Below are positions 1-12,241 of a stretch of 64,000 nucleotides of DNA, piece after piece. The first letter of the stretch is position 1. Every line of letters starts with the position of its first letter. The translations under genes and the position numbers were made by a program. The notes under the pieces were generated by a model, which saw only the letters and a program-made list of their open reading frames with translations, ran no database searches and was not told the DNA's origin. Source of the stretch: Pinus tabuliformis (taxonomy: Eukaryota; Streptophyta; Pinopsida; Pinales; Pinaceae); NCBI GenBank assembly GCA_031772625.1, contig CM062814.1, positions 367,359,781-367,423,780 on the forward strand, given 5' to 3'.

Positions 1-185
1 TGTCTTTCATTTTGTATTCCTTGCTTATGATCAAGATGTTTGGTTTTACGTAGAACTCAACAAGTTTCTATCTCTTTAATCAAACCATCTTTAAGCTGAG
101 TTGCATAATTTAAAAAAGAATCATGTTGATTGTTATGTTGATCATTTACACACATGATTACAAACCACTTGTTTGAACTTATTAA

Positions 186-1860
186 TCACTTCATCTTATT
201 AACATTAATAGAATTCAAGTTATTTTTACTTTGATGTTCCCTGACAATAAATTCAACCCCATCTTTCTTAAGGTGATATTTATGTTCTCTCCTGTAAAAT
301 ACTGCATCATGATCATAAAGATAAGGACTTCCTAAGACAACTCCACATATGTCTACTGAAACCACATCTAATTCCACTTCATCAATGTAATTAGCTGCTA
401 TGGAAAATCCTAATCGACACTGTTTGGTGACTTTTATCTGAGTTGATTTATTTAGCCATCCTAATGGGTAAGGTCTTGGATGATTCCATGTTTCCAAACC
501 CCAACTTTTAACTAAATATTCAGATATTAGATTCGCCTATGATCCACTGTCAAACATTGTGTCTATCTTTGTATTCTTATAATTTATCCTTATGTTAAAA
601 AATTCAACTCTTTTATCCTCGTGTGAAGGATTTATGTTTGAAGAAGATGCAATAGTTTTCAAACTTGAACCAATTTCAGAAGTTTTACCTGTCGTAACCA
701 TGGTAGTTATCATCCTTTCATCACCTGAATCTAAACCTAGATCTTGCTGGACTGCTGCAATGGCCTTCTTTTCATCATTCTCCTTATGGAACTTTTTGTG
801 CTTAAGTTTTGGATGAAGTTTCCAACACATAGATTCATCATGACCGATTCTCTGGCAATGAGAACAAGTAGGTCTTTCCTTCTAAACAATCGTTGATTTC
901 TTTCTCTTCGAAATGTTCTTCCCCTTACTATCACTGGAATATTTGGTTTCCAACTCCTTGGATGATTGCGATGAAAAATTGAATGGTCTGCCGCCTGATT
1001 CAATATGTATGACTTGAACACACACTTCATCAAAATCATCAGGATTAAACATCAATAATGTATGCTGCAAATATGAATGTAAACTGCCGATGTATTTTAA
1101 CAAAGTTTCATGTGTATCCAATGAAATACCAAGTGCCAATTCTTTATTTATGAACTCCCGAACACTCTACCCTTTACCTTGCATCAGATACTGCCAATCG
1201 ATAACAACTTGCTGCATGTATCCTAAAGGATAGAACTATTTCCTAAGAGCTTATAAAAACATAGACCATGAAGAGATGACATTTCCTTTACTCTTAACAT
1301 CTATCTGAGTTTTACTTTCCCACCAGATTAAAGTTGTTCCTCCCATTCTAAGTGTAGCTAACCAAATTTTAGTTTTAGCGCTAGAAATGTTCTGAATGCA
1401 ACAATACACTTCTAACTGCTTTATCCAGTTATCTAGCTTTTCAGGATTCATTTCACCATCATAAACAGGTAACTCAAATTTAACATCAAGTTTCAAAAGA
1501 GATGTTTTCTTAGGTTATTTTTCCGTTTAAGATTCTACATTAGAAGAATAAGAAGAGGATGATGGAGATGATGGAGGGGAAGGTGGTTTATCAGTCTTCC
1601 CTTTACCTTTTTCCTTCTTTAATGTCTTTGAATAAGAAGCGGCATCTCTCGCCTTCTTGTCTTCCTATAATTCTCCCAACATCTGCTGCATGGTTAAGAA
1701 CACCTGTTGAAACTGTTCTTCACTCATCTTAGTTTTAGTGTTTTCACCTGCATTAGGTCCTGAGATGGTCAATTTCTGAACGACTTGTCCTTTCCAATCT
1801 CTAGATTGATCTGCTCAAGGATTCCTTCTCCTCGTTGCGACTTTGACTTAGTAAACATTC
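186..1860 (-). pseudogene. Decayed Ty3/gypsy gag-protease fragment
   Basis: Broken minus-strand reading frames line up in the order expected for a Ty3/gypsy gag-protease. The frame at 1251-1496 carries the gag core start (LPVYDGEMNPEKLDNW) and the conserved LATLRMGGTTLIWW segment. The frame at 882-1139 is downstream gag. The frame at 537-830 has a zinc-knuckle remnant (CWKLHP) and ends in DSGS, the retropepsin active-site type. The frame at 186-497 continues into the protease C-terminal half (VVLGSPYLYDHD). In-frame stops and frame changes separate these pieces, so it is not functional. A gag N-terminus with a Ser/Pro-rich linker is visible up to about 1860. I found no reverse transcriptase in the window; it would lie left of position 1. 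No LTR boundary could be set. Confidence 0.7.
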
Positions 1861-2363
1861 AATGGCAAATTCTACAGACACAACCTAATCTAATGCAAAA
1901 TTATATGATCTGAAATAATCATAAACTAAATACTGATGTATAATTGATTAACCATTAATGATTTGAATGTTAGCTTAAGCACACGAACCGAGGAAAAACT
2001 GCTTGAAAAGAACACTTTACGACAGCTGATTAAACATAAAATCGATGCATAATAGAAGTGAAAATAGTAAAAGCATAGTGGTACCAAACAACAAATTGAT
2101 GACAGAGTGCATCCTTGATGGACTACGTCTCCAAGTACGATTTCAAGATGGGCGACCATTTTTATTAGGAATGAAAAGAAGGTGTTGATTACACAGAGAA
2201 AATACCAGACTGAATGTGAAAGCAGGCACTTCTGATCACTGTCATTAGATAGCCCTCTGAACTAGATTTCCAACGCCTCTTACAGTTTCCAAAACTGATC
2301 TCGGATGCTCTTGTAACATTGAAAACAAAAACCGCCTATGTCCTCCAGAATCTACATACAAAA
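1861..2363. other. No gene recognised
   Basis: This stretch lies upstream, in minus-strand sense, of the decayed gypsy gag and may be its leader or LTR. No terminal TG/CA pair, primer site or coding frame could be fixed. Confidence 0.4.
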
Positions 2364-2581
2364 GTCAAGAACCACTCTAATGTCTTTCAAAGGACAAATC
2401 TGCCTCTTATAGGCCTACAAATACATTCAAACACCCTTCACTAAGTTTAGGGATGAATTTGGCCTAATTTGGGTCAAGAACCACTCTAATGTCTTTCAAA
2501 GGACAAATCTGCCTCTTATAGGCCTACAAATACATTCAAACACCCTTCACTAATTTTAGGGATGAATTTGGCCTAATTTGG
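2364..2581. repeat. 109-bp direct tandem duplication
   Basis: Two head-to-tail copies (2364-2472 and 2473-2581), each starting GTCAAGAACCACTC and ending GGCCTAATTTGG. By eye I see one difference (CTAAGTTTAG against CTAATTTTAG), so the duplication is recent relative to its decayed surroundings. Confidence 0.9.
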
Positions 2582-5500
2582 GTTTAGGAGCTTCAGTATT
2601 GTAATTTCCTGACACCTAGGATAGGGTTTTATGACCTTTGAATTAATGTTTAACAACAAAAGCCATAATAAACCCCAAAGTAACTTTATCATAAAGTTTT
2701 CCTGCTGGAGGTCAGGTTGACGGCGCGGAGTTGGTTGACCACCCATGTGAATAGGCTTTGTTCTAACGATAGGCAGACACCTCTCCAATGGTTTCACTAA
2801 CAGAGAGTTATGATGGTTAAATGTGATTGCTTCCAGCATAGTCTCTGCCCAGTTATCCTACCTACCACGGTGATAACCTCCGCTGCTTACGCAGTTGTTC
2901 ACATGCTATCGGTTCCGATGTTGTCTCCAGCCCGACGGTTAGGACCTGGCAGTCATGTTAACCCCAACAGCTTATCTATCCGTTGTTCACATGACCTTTC
3001 GATACGGTCTATGTTGACTGCATGGTTTAGATAGTTTTATGGTTTATTTGTAATGTTTTAAATGTGATTTAGGCCGCGAGCTATATGGTGAGGTTTTGAG
3101 GTCATAGAACTTAGGTTTACGGTTAGGCTTTTAGACTTAGGAATTGTATTAGCACATAGTTTTTGGTGTTGTGATAGGTTAGGACTTAGGTGATAGGTTT
3201 GTAGCATGGTTTAAATGTAGTTTTAGGGTTTTAGATTTACATTAGGTGTAAAAATTACTTTTTCAATTATTGTCACAAAGCGACATAAAACCACATATGA
3301 ATCGTTGACAAAACAACGTTTGTGACGACACCCCTGAAGAAATATCAAACCTCTGCAATGGATGACACAACCATGTCGACACCAAATTCTGCTTATCGAT
3401 CGACAAAAACACATGTCGTCGACCTTTCCTGGTGGAATTGTCGATGAACTCAAGTTGACAACCAGGTACAACCCATATCAACTGAACGCCATGAAAACTA
3501 TGAACATTACCTGAACAACCTGATCCCTAACCAACATTATCGATCTATCGACGCTGAACTGAAGTGACGACGATACTGAACACTGATGACAACACTTGAA
3601 CACCTATACAATTGAATCAACATAATCCTCCTAGATCAAAAAAAAATCTTGAAGATTTTGTAATATTTTAGTATTTATATGGTCTCTTACATTGATGTAA
3701 GATTTAATGATTTGTGGAACTGAAGGTTTGTAATCTATAATTAATTTTTGAGGCTACTATTTTCTGAAGACAAAATTCATCATTAAATTTGTTTATGAGT
3801 TATGTGTTTGATGTCTTTTCATCATTTTAATTATTTAATAGATGCGCGTGGTATTCATTTTCTAAAATTATTCATATTGAACTTTGATTGAATATTGTGA
3901 TATCCTATTAATGTTTCCTAAGATATGTTGCAATGTATTTTTATTTTCATACAAAGATTATGAATTGTTTGTTGTTTATGTTCTTATTTGATGGTGAATA
4001 TGAAACCAAAGCAATTTTCATTGTACTTTTAGTTTAACAGTTTCTTTAGAAACATCTTGTGTGTTTAGATGGAACCAGACTCTAGTGATATTCAAACACG
4101 CATAATATTTTCTTTTAAATATTATGTTTGAATGAAACCCTCATCCCACCACCTTGACTATTATATTTTCCATCAAATCAAGTTTATTGTTCATCAACAA
4201 TAGTTTGTATAGTTTTTCTAGACATCTGTAGGTACAAAGATATGTCATATATTTTCCTTATTTTTCAATTTACCCTAGATGGACTCGTCACTGCTAAGGA
4301 GTGAGTTAAACAATTTATGTTATCCCTAAAACTATAAGAAATTTAACATGGAGATCCATTATTTGTTGTATATGTTGCATGTGTTGAGAGATCCTTTAAA
4401 AATGTTTGTCAAAATATGTGAAAATAGGTCTATGGATGGTTTTTTCAATGCTATATTATTCTAGGTTTTTTTGTTAGCTATTCATATTCTTGTATTTACT
4501 CTTAAGAATCTAAATCAATGGGTCAATGATAGGAATAGGTATGGTTCTATGTTTTCCTTTTGATTTAGTCAGATATGGACAAATGAATTTGTGTCTTAGA
4601 TTAACTACATTTAATTATTTAGTTTTGAAAACCATAAAATGGTTGACCCTAACCATAGTTAGTAAAGCCCCAACTCAATAATGGCTACAAAGCTGCATTC
4701 TGATTTAATTGTATGTTTTTAGTAAGCATACCACATGCTATTGGCCAAGCTCATTTTGACCCATCAATTAAAGACAAGACAATATTTTCATTTAGGCATC
4801 TTAATTACTTCTAATGTGAGATATTAAATTTTAAAAATTGTTTAGGAAATCCGAATATTTCAATCGATTACCCACACAATAGAAACATAGCACATTACTA
4901 GCCAAATCAACTCATAATTGGAAATAATTCATGGAACTATTTGTCATTGCTCAAGCAAAATTATGATTATGAAGAAATTTATAGTGAATTTGATACAATC
5001 CAAAGGAATGGAAATGAACCTATGTGTAATTTACTTCAAAGGTTATGGAAATTTGTTGTAGGATTCCTAAGAGCAACAGAGCATCCACCCATTAAACTGT
5101 GACTAGTTTCCATACCTTCTCTTTGCCCCTAAAGAAGATGAGTTTCCCTTAGGAAATGATAAGAATTTAATGTTGTGTAGACTTGATTTTTGTTGACTTT
5201 TGAAATTTTCAATCAAAGTGTTCATAATTGTCTTGTAGATTCAAGAGATTCAACAAATGTTATGGTGGTTCTATTGCTAGTTGAGATATTTTTGAAAAGA
5301 AATTTATCAAGAAGTTTGGTGAAGATAAAAAAATAAAAACATTCTTAATTGTGGAAATGTCAAATATCAAAATGAATTTTACTTAATCAATTGATTATTG
5401 CAACCAAATATTCCATTCTATTCTTAATGGAATATTGAAAATAGGGAGATCATGAGTTAACTAAAGTTTATACTACCGCCCTTCCCTCAAAATGTGGCTT

Positions 5501-6840
5501 TTGCCACTATTATCAGCCTTAAATATGGAACAAGATTTAAATGATGAAAAATAAACTGTTAAAGTAGCACATAAACAACTTTGTGGTGAGGGGAAAACCA
5601 AAACAATCGCCAAGAAATTGTTTTTAACTAGTGAAACTAAAACATTATGTTTTATTTATTTTATATATTAATTAAAATGTTATGTTTTAATTTATTTTAA
5701 TAATATAAATAATTTATATGTGGATTGCATTTTGTTTCTTTCCGAAACTTATCGCGATAAGTTTTAAATAATGTTTTTTTTTTTTGTAAATGCTCATTAT
5801 TAATTTATAATTTCATAATAATATATATAACATACTTTTAAAAATTAATGGTTTTTTAAAAAGTATTCGCTGACACAATGCAACATCAGGGTTTGGTTCT
5901 ATGAGTTTATTTCCTAGAAATATGTTAGTAGAGTCGAACCTGACTATGGCATCTTTGCATCGATTTCGCTGCCTCCATGAGATTGTATTAATTATTGAGA
6001 TTATTGGCAGACAACAATCCCTTGAAGGCCAAATTTTGTTTCTCACCGACTAGCCTATTATGACTGTGTCAATTTAATTTAAACAATGCATGTTTTAGAT
6101 ATGAAATCGATAAAGTTCACATAATCTAGAGTTTTCAATAATGCATTTAGTACCTTCTTTTAAAGGGAAAACTGAGAAATTTAAAAAAATAATAGTACTT
6201 TCATTTTTTAAAGCATTATGCTATATGTTGTTTTTGAAACTGATTTTAATCTTAATTTTAATTCATTATATAAATATAATATATTGTGTTTCAAATACCA
6301 CTACCTTAAATGCATGGTGCATAGGTATATGGTTGGACATTTTTGCAAGGAGCCTAAAGCCATTATAACTAACATCTGGATTTTCCAACTTAGCCATTTT
6401 TGTGACTTTGCAAGAAACTTGGTTTTACCAAATTAAATACAAATATGGAAATGTTTCAATCGAAAAACATAATAATTTTACATTATGACTGTTCTACTTC
6501 AAGAAACTTTGTGATTTTGTAAAATGGATTGCTCAAAAGAATATTAGCTATGAGACAATGATCTTTAAAAAGGATGGTTAATTGAAGGTTAATACAATCA
6601 AACTCAACGTTTTATGCACATAAAATTCAAAACTAGCACTTATACCTTGCCCATTGTTATGATTACATCTCTCTCAACCACCCCCAATGAATTCTTTGTT
6701 TTTGTAACTCTATTTATCCTAAAAGAGTGTCTACAATGTAGGCTTTGTTCAAATGTGGCAATTGTTAAACACACAAGAATAGTGGACAACCAAATAGGAT
6801 AAATGTGAATGCAATTTTATTAACAAAGATGTACATTTAT
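2582..6840. other. Gene-free, mostly AT-rich stretch
   Basis: I see no gene here. The short reading frames match no family I recognise and are interrupted. 2700-3000 is less AT-rich. From about 3600 on it is typical decayed intergenic plant DNA with T/A runs. An old transposon remnant could be present but cannot be supported by reading alone. Confidence 0.5.
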
Positions 6841-7039
6841 ATTAAATTCTTGTGACCATTGGTCTTCACATACCAGGTGGTCTCTTGGACTACGATGACT
6901 ATTCACATTCCACACCAACCCTTAGTGGATTAAGTGTTCAACATTTCCTGCTTAATCCAAAAGGGTATATACGAGTCCAAGAAGAGAACTCTACTACCAC
7001 AGTGCATGAAAGAAGTACGCTGAATGTCCTCTTTGAGAT

Positions 7040-7930
7040 GATGACATAAGGTTGGAGAAATCGAGGTATCAACCGATGGTTATTTAAGGATGACCACCAA
7101 CACTGTAATGCTTAGTGTAGTTCCTAGAACACTTCCAAATCTGGAAACAAGCTGATGTCTTCTGCTAGTGGAAGTGCTCCTTAATGTTTTGAAGAGGGAT
7201 ACTTTGAACTTGGAAAAATGAGATCTACAATCTGCGGTGGTTTAAGGAAGGCCACCAACCAAAGGAACCCTTGGTGCAATTCTAAGAACACTTCCAAATC
7301 TAGAGGAAGTGCTCCTTAATTCTTTGAAGAGGGAGACTTTTAACCTGGAAGAATGGAGGTTTACAACCTAGGGTGGATTAAGGAATACCACCAACCAAAC
7401 GAATGCCTATGGGATTTTCTATCTCTGACTACAAATCTGAATCTTGGTATGGTTGTCTCTGGCTGTAGGCTCAGGCAGTAGGTTCAAGTTCTGGCTCAGG
7501 CTCATTTGATTTCTCTTTGAAGCTTGTATATGACCAACAATTCCCCCTGATCAGATACAAGGTGAGAAGATGAAGGAAGTTCTACAACCTGTGGTGGTTT
7601 AAGGAAGGCCACGAACCAAAGGAATGCTTAGTGTGATTCCTGGAACTCTTCCAAAATCAGAGGAAGTTCTCCTTAATGATTTGAAGAGGGAGACCTTCAA
7701 CCTGGAAGAATGGAGGTCTACAACCTATGATGGTTTAACGAAGACCACCAACCAAAGTCATGCTTATGGGCTTCTCTATCTTTGACTACAAATATGAATC
7801 TTGGTATGGTTGTCTCTGGCTATAGGCTCAGGAAACAAGTTTAGGTTATGACTCAAGCTCGCTTGATTTCTCTTTGAAGCTTGTATATGACCATCAATTC
7901 CCCCCGTGTCAGATACAATGTGAGAAGATT
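7040..7930. repeat. Degenerate tandem repeat block (~150 bp, higher order ~360 bp)
   Basis: A phrase containing GGTTTAAGGAAGGCCACC, then CCTAGAACACTTCCAAATC, GAAGTGCTCCTTAAT, GAAGAGGGAGAC and CTGGAAGAATGGAGG recurs about every 150 bp. A larger unit ending TTTGAAGCTTGTATATGACCA and CAATTCCCCC occurs twice (about 7210-7565 and 7566-7930). Copies differ by many substitutions and small indels. No coding frame is kept across the units. Confidence 0.75.
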
Positions 7931-8012
7931 AAGGAAAATCAACTATAATACTTTTCATTACACGTGAACAAATTTTATGATATGAGCGAAAAATCTTCCT
8001 GGCTATTGAAGC

Positions 8013-8501
8013 CTAGTGCCAAGAAGTGATCAATCGAAGGTGAATATTTGTTCTTGTAGGAGGCTTGTTTTTGAAGCATCTATTTGAATAATGAGTGTGC
8101 TGACCACAATCCTTGCATGGGTGAAGATCAAAACAATGATCTTTCACATGGCTAACTCTATCACAGTGTTGGAATTTAACAATATGTGGTTGTGGAGGAG
8201 CGGGATCTAGAACAGGTGTATGTGAACCGTCCTGAAGAAATCCAACACTTTGAAATTTGATTGGCTTGAAATAGTCTGGATTATGAAATGACACCTCCTT
8301 GTAATATCCAAGACATGTTTTTTGGTTGTTGCTGACAAGATCTTCCCATGATTTGATGATGGACTTGGGAAGTACAGGATGAATTTCTGCATCTGCATGT
8401 AAATCTTCTCTCGAAATGAGCACTTGATCTAAACTAACCTCAGGTTCACTAAATTGATCACTTGCTAGAAACTGATGGGTATTTATTTTAAATTCAAACA
8501 A
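8013..8501 (-). CDS. Zinc-knuckle ORF, retroelement-derived, function unknown
   Basis: A 162-aa frame. Its C-terminal third has a canonical CCHC zinc knuckle (CKDCGQHTHYSNRC, spacing 2-4-4). Just before it lies a second knuckle-like segment (FQHCDRVSHVKDHC) in which the first cysteine is replaced by phenylalanine. Zinc knuckles of this kind bind nucleic acid in retroelement Gag and Gag-like plant proteins. The N-terminal two thirds are not recognised. No LTR, primer site or polymerase frame is linked to it, so I treat it as a remnant of a Gag-like gene rather than a host gene. The start is only the first available codon. Confidence 0.4.
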   Translation of the reverse strand: MFEFKINTHQFLASDQFSEPEVSLDQVLISREDLHADAEIHPVLPKSIIKSWEDLVSNNQKTCLGYYKEVSFHNPDYFKPIKFQSVGFLQDGSHTPVLDPAPPQPHIVKFQHCDRVSHVKDHCFDLHPCKDCGQHTHYSNRCFKNKPPTRTNIHLRLITSWH

Positions 8502-9141
8502 TGGATTATTCTGAACAAAAACAAGTTGAGAGTGATGACTACACTGTTGTAGTTCCTCTTGTTGGTTTTAATTGTGATTTCATGAGTAGACATTATTAGA
8601 GTTATTAATAACTCTAATAAAGTATCAATTTTAGCCATCTAAAAACTTTTTGTTGCAATTTGACCTTATGTTTCGAGCCAACGATATCTCTATTAGCCAA
8701 CTATATCTCTAGTATTCAATAAGATTGACCAAAAAATATACTTCACACATATGCGCAACAACAACAACCAGTTCAACGTAGAAATGACCCACTTGCAGGA
8801 GCTCCACTCTAGTTAAAGGATCATTCCACACATTCAACACAAGTATGAACACACAAAGATGAATGCACCATATGTTGCTACTGGATGAAGTACCTTGGCT
8901 ATTGCCTGTGTATAATGCATGTCAATCATGAGATTTAAGATGTCGCCTCTTGTGTGAGTGATTCTTGGGTTTATGAGAATAGCTGACAATCCTCCTCCTT
9001 TGTAAACAATGAAACCTCCTCAATCGGCCTGTTGATCCAAGTTGAATCTGCCTACTAATTAATTTTCTTGAGAATCGAACGAGGACGGAAACAACAAAAT
9101 CCAGATCATATATTTTATATTTGTGCTTCGGTTGCATCTCC
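8502..9141. other. Left flank of the copia insertion, no gene
   Basis: No gene seen. The last five bases (9137-9141, TCTCC) are the left copy of the target-site duplication of the copia element; the right copy is at 41724-41728. Confidence 0.7.
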
Positions 9142-10008
9142 TGTTGAAATGGTAATTTCCACTGCAGGACAAAACCACCAGTTTTCCTTGCTCCGTCTTT
9201 TGCCGATTGATGGTTTTCCTCCAAGGGCAGCGATCACAATCAACGATGGACACGTGTCTGAGCCGTCCTTTCCAAAACCGCCATTCCCCGGCGCATAAAT
9301 CTCGGTTGAAAGGGACCTCCGGGGAATTGCAAACAGTTGTCTGATTAAATCAATGGCTGATGTACAGGCTTTCTATCTATTACGTGACGTGAAGTGAATT
9401 TTCATTGACCGCCGGCTTTGTTAGTGAAACAATAAAAGAAAAATTTACTACGGTTGATAAAATTAGGTAAAAGTTTTTAATTTTATTAGTTTTTTAATCC
9501 ACGGGTGTATGGCATAGGTAAATGTAATATCATGTTCTTTTTTCTTTTTGTTGTTGCAAGATAATGTAATGCGTAGAAGCGTGAATGTAAGTTAAAAAAA
9601 AGGGTTTTTTACACACAGCAGTGTAATACGCAGACGACGAATGTAATAGTTTTGTTGAGAATATGAAATGAGTGCAACAACGCGTATGAAGAAATAGAGT
9701 ATTTTGTAATGCACAGCAGTGCAGACACAACAATGTTTTCAGCAGTGTAATTTTTTTTAAGCAGAGACAGAGTAATTTTCAGGGAGACAGTGAAGTTTTT
9801 TTTTACTGCCTCTGAAGCAGTTCTATTGGTGAAATCCCTCTGAGAGAGGAAGATGTTTTATTTTGTAACAGTCAGTCTCATTAATGAATAGAAATCTTTC
9901 GTGTGTGTAAAACTCCGTGCTCTGGAAACAAATTTTTTTTCCCCTATGTTAAAAACAGAGCATTGTTCTCTGTTCATTTTTGTTTGGAATTATCAGAAAT
10001 TCCTAACA
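9142..10008 (+). repeat. Copia 5' LTR
   Basis: It matches 40856-41723 along its whole length and has TG...CA termini. It contains the palindromic segment ATCCCTCTGAGAGAGGAAG at 9834-9852, a single copy of a motif that is repeated four times in the related LTR inside the laccase intron. Confidence 0.95.
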
Positions 10009-10020
10009 AGGTATCAGAGC
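10009..10020 (+). other. Primer binding site, initiator tRNA-Met type
   Basis: GGTATCAGAGC begins two bases after the LTR end. This is the standard plant copia primer site complementary to the 3' end of initiator tRNA-Met, with its first T replaced by A. Confidence 0.85.
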
Positions 10021-10216
10021 TTGTCCAGGCTCTTTGAAGGTGTCAAAGAAGCTGAAGGAAAGATTTCTTGCTGCATTAGCTTCTCCAGCAGAGCGAAGAC
10101 TCAGTCAAGAAAGAATCCAAGGTATTTCTCAAGTTAGTTTTTGTGTTACTGCTGAGGACAGTCTGTTATTTTAAATACAAAGTCAAGTATTTTGAAGCAT
10201 AGTTAAGAGTGCAAGA

Positions 10217-10988
10217 ATGGCTGGAGCTAGCACTAGCATGGGTATCTGTAATACTCAGCTCCCACAATTTAATGGGAAAAACTATGACTATTGGGAAATA
10301 ACTATGAGAGCTTTGCTTGCTTCCCAAGACTTATGGGAATTTGTTGAGGATGGTTTTGAAGAACCAACAGATGAAAATGAGTTTAATAATTTAACTGAGG
10401 CAGAGAAAGATCTGTTGAAGAGCAATAAGAAGAAGGATTCTAAAGCCCTCTACTTCTTGTATCAAGCAGTGCATGAGAGTGTGTCTCCAAGGATAGCAGC
10501 AGCCAAAAGATTCAAAGAAGCATGGGAAACTCTTAAGATAGCCTATCAAGGCATGGAGAAAGTGAAGACAACAAAACTACAGTTGCTGAGGAGAGATTTT
10601 GAGACTCTATGCATGAAGGAGTTAGATAATATTGACTCATTCGTCACACATGTGATTGGTCTGGTCACACAGACAAGGTCTCATGGAGAGATTCTTGAAG
10701 AAAGGAGGATTGTGGAGAAACTATTGAGGATCCTACCCTCAAGGTTTGATGTGATTGTCACCACCATAGAAGAGACAAAGGATCTCACAAACTTCTCAGT
10801 TGATGAACTACATGCATCACTGATAACACATGAGCAGAGATTGAGTAGAAATGAAAACTCATCTCTAGAGCATGCCTTTAAAACCCAGATGTTCTTTGGA
10901 AAAGGAAGAGGTCAAGGCAGAGGAAACAAGAGAGGAAGAGGCAGAAGCCAAAACAGAGGTAGAAGAAACAGTCCAACAAACGCTCAAG
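10217..10988 (+). pseudogene. gag: Copia gag, 5' part, cut by insertion E1
   Basis: The ATG at 10217 opens a Gag of the plant copia type: an N-terminal DUF4219-like segment (LPQFNGKNYDYWEITMRALL), then a UBN2-type capsid region (residues about 60-205) and a Gly/Arg-rich basic tail (GRGQGRGNKRGRGR). The product would coat the element RNA in cytoplasmic particles. The frame is interrupted at 10988 by E1, inside the sequence just before the zinc knuckle. On the far side (from 29598) the same phase resumes, after one in-frame TAG, into a CCHC knuckle (CHYCKKYGHYANEC). The insertion therefore split a reading frame that had been continuous except for one stop. Confidence 0.9.
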
Positions 10989-12029
10989 TGTTATAGACAT
11001 TTTTGTGCCTTACAGTTATAAGCATGAAATGTCCATAATCTAAGGGATCCAAAGTCCCTAAACATGTTTTTCCTACCCCTAGAAGAACAAGGCTAACAAA
11101 CCATAGCAATTCACAGAAGTTCTCCACCAGAAACTGCTCAAAAACAAGTCAATTCAGGATCAATTCAGAGGCTCCACTAGCTGTCTGCGCTGAAATGCAG
11201 AGATTACACTGGCTAGGTGCATTGCAACGCAGGTAGAAGTACTACCAGGGTGCGCTGAGCGGGAAATGACAAATGGCAAGTTCATTCAACGAGGTGGAAA
11301 GACCCTGGAAGCTTCCAGAATCTTCTCCAATGACACTTGCCTCAATGAATTCGACTAGTGATGAGTAAGAGGCTCTTAGTCTCCAAGTGGAAGCAAGAAC
11401 TGACAGAGGGAGAGGACACTAGTCAGATCTCAAGCTGACTCATCCTCTCTCCAAACATCCATATATGGATCTCTCCTCCATGAGATCCAGGAGGCTGGAA
11501 CTTTGTTATTGCAAAGAATTGCTGTTGGTTTGAGATTGGAATCATTGGGTGCTTAATGCTTTGAAGGGAGGTGAAGATAGGAATTTCATTTGCTGGGAAG
11601 GAGATGCTGGATTGGAACTCTCTTGGTTGTATCTCCTCCTGAACCTTGTTATTCATCAATAAAGCTATCTTGGTTTCTCCTATATGCTGATGTGTCTTTG
11701 ATGTATGATTGCATTAGTGTATTTAGTTTATTTCTAATCCTGAACTAGTTATGAATATGAATCTATGTCTTTGTGTAGTGTTCCCTTCTTGTGATCTTGC
11801 AGGAACCTGTTGAAGCTGGGGGAGCGAGAAGGAAAGTAGCTGGGAACTCTCAAAGAGAAGAGAAACTGGATCGAGGGACAAACGGAAGACACCGGTTAGT
11901 CCATCCATCTCTCTTCATTCTTAATTCATAAAGGAAGAATACTAGAATAGCTGTTTCTGTTTGTTGCTAAGGCACTGTCACACCTTAGGTGGATAGGATC
12001 GTCCTGCATAGGCATTTTTCCCCACAACA
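10989..12029 (+). repeat. E1 5' LTR
   Basis: 1041 bp with TGTT...AACA ends. A TATA-like ATATATGG lies near 11461 and a poly(A) signal AATAAA at 11658-11663, which would place the transcript ends between about 11490 and 11690. The U3 part carries repeated TGCGCTGA-type motifs. Confidence 0.93.
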
Positions 12030-12032
12030 AAT

Positions 12033-12050
12033 TGGCGACTCCGCTGGGGA
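12033..12050 (+). other. E1 primer binding site, tRNA-Arg type
   Basis: TGGCGACTCCGCTGGGGA lies three bases inside the LTR. Its complement (TCCCCAGCGGAGTCG + CCA) reads as the 3' end of a plant arginine tRNA, the primer known for Ogre/Tat-like gypsy elements. The tRNA assignment is from memory. Confidence 0.8.
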
Positions 12051-12061
12051 GATCTGTTTAG

Positions 12062-12241
12062 TCATTTTATTTGTGTCTCTATCATTGTTTGTTTCATAGA
12101 CTCAACAGAAACAATCGAACTACATCTGCTATTCTTAGATGCAAAGTAGACAGCTGCTGCTTTGATCCAATCACTGGATTCGTCTATGATCTGAACAATG
12201 GACTCACAAATGATTTCATGATCCTTTGTGATAGATCTTAG
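12062..12241 (+). other. Short frame after the primer site, kept in E1, E2 and E3
   Basis: About 48 codons ending in ...CDRS-stop, with a recognisable segment KVDSCCFDPITGFVYD, remain open in all three copies (E1 here; E3 33461-33670; E2 minus 27584-27795). No ATG is nearby. In E1 a TAG at 12059-12061 closes the upstream side, while E2 and E3 stay open into the LTR junction. It could be a small leader ORF, part of a spliced exon, or chance retention between recent copies. No family recognised. Confidence 0.35.

Noticed and set aside
8922-9298. ORFs on both strands across the copia LTR start
   Set aside because: They are chance frames within LTR and flank; a similar frame appears at the other LTR (40744-41050).
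11423-11908. Minus-strand ORFs of 60-78 aa repeated at each E-family LTR
   Set aside because: They recur only because the LTRs are repeated. They overlap LTR signals and show no domain.
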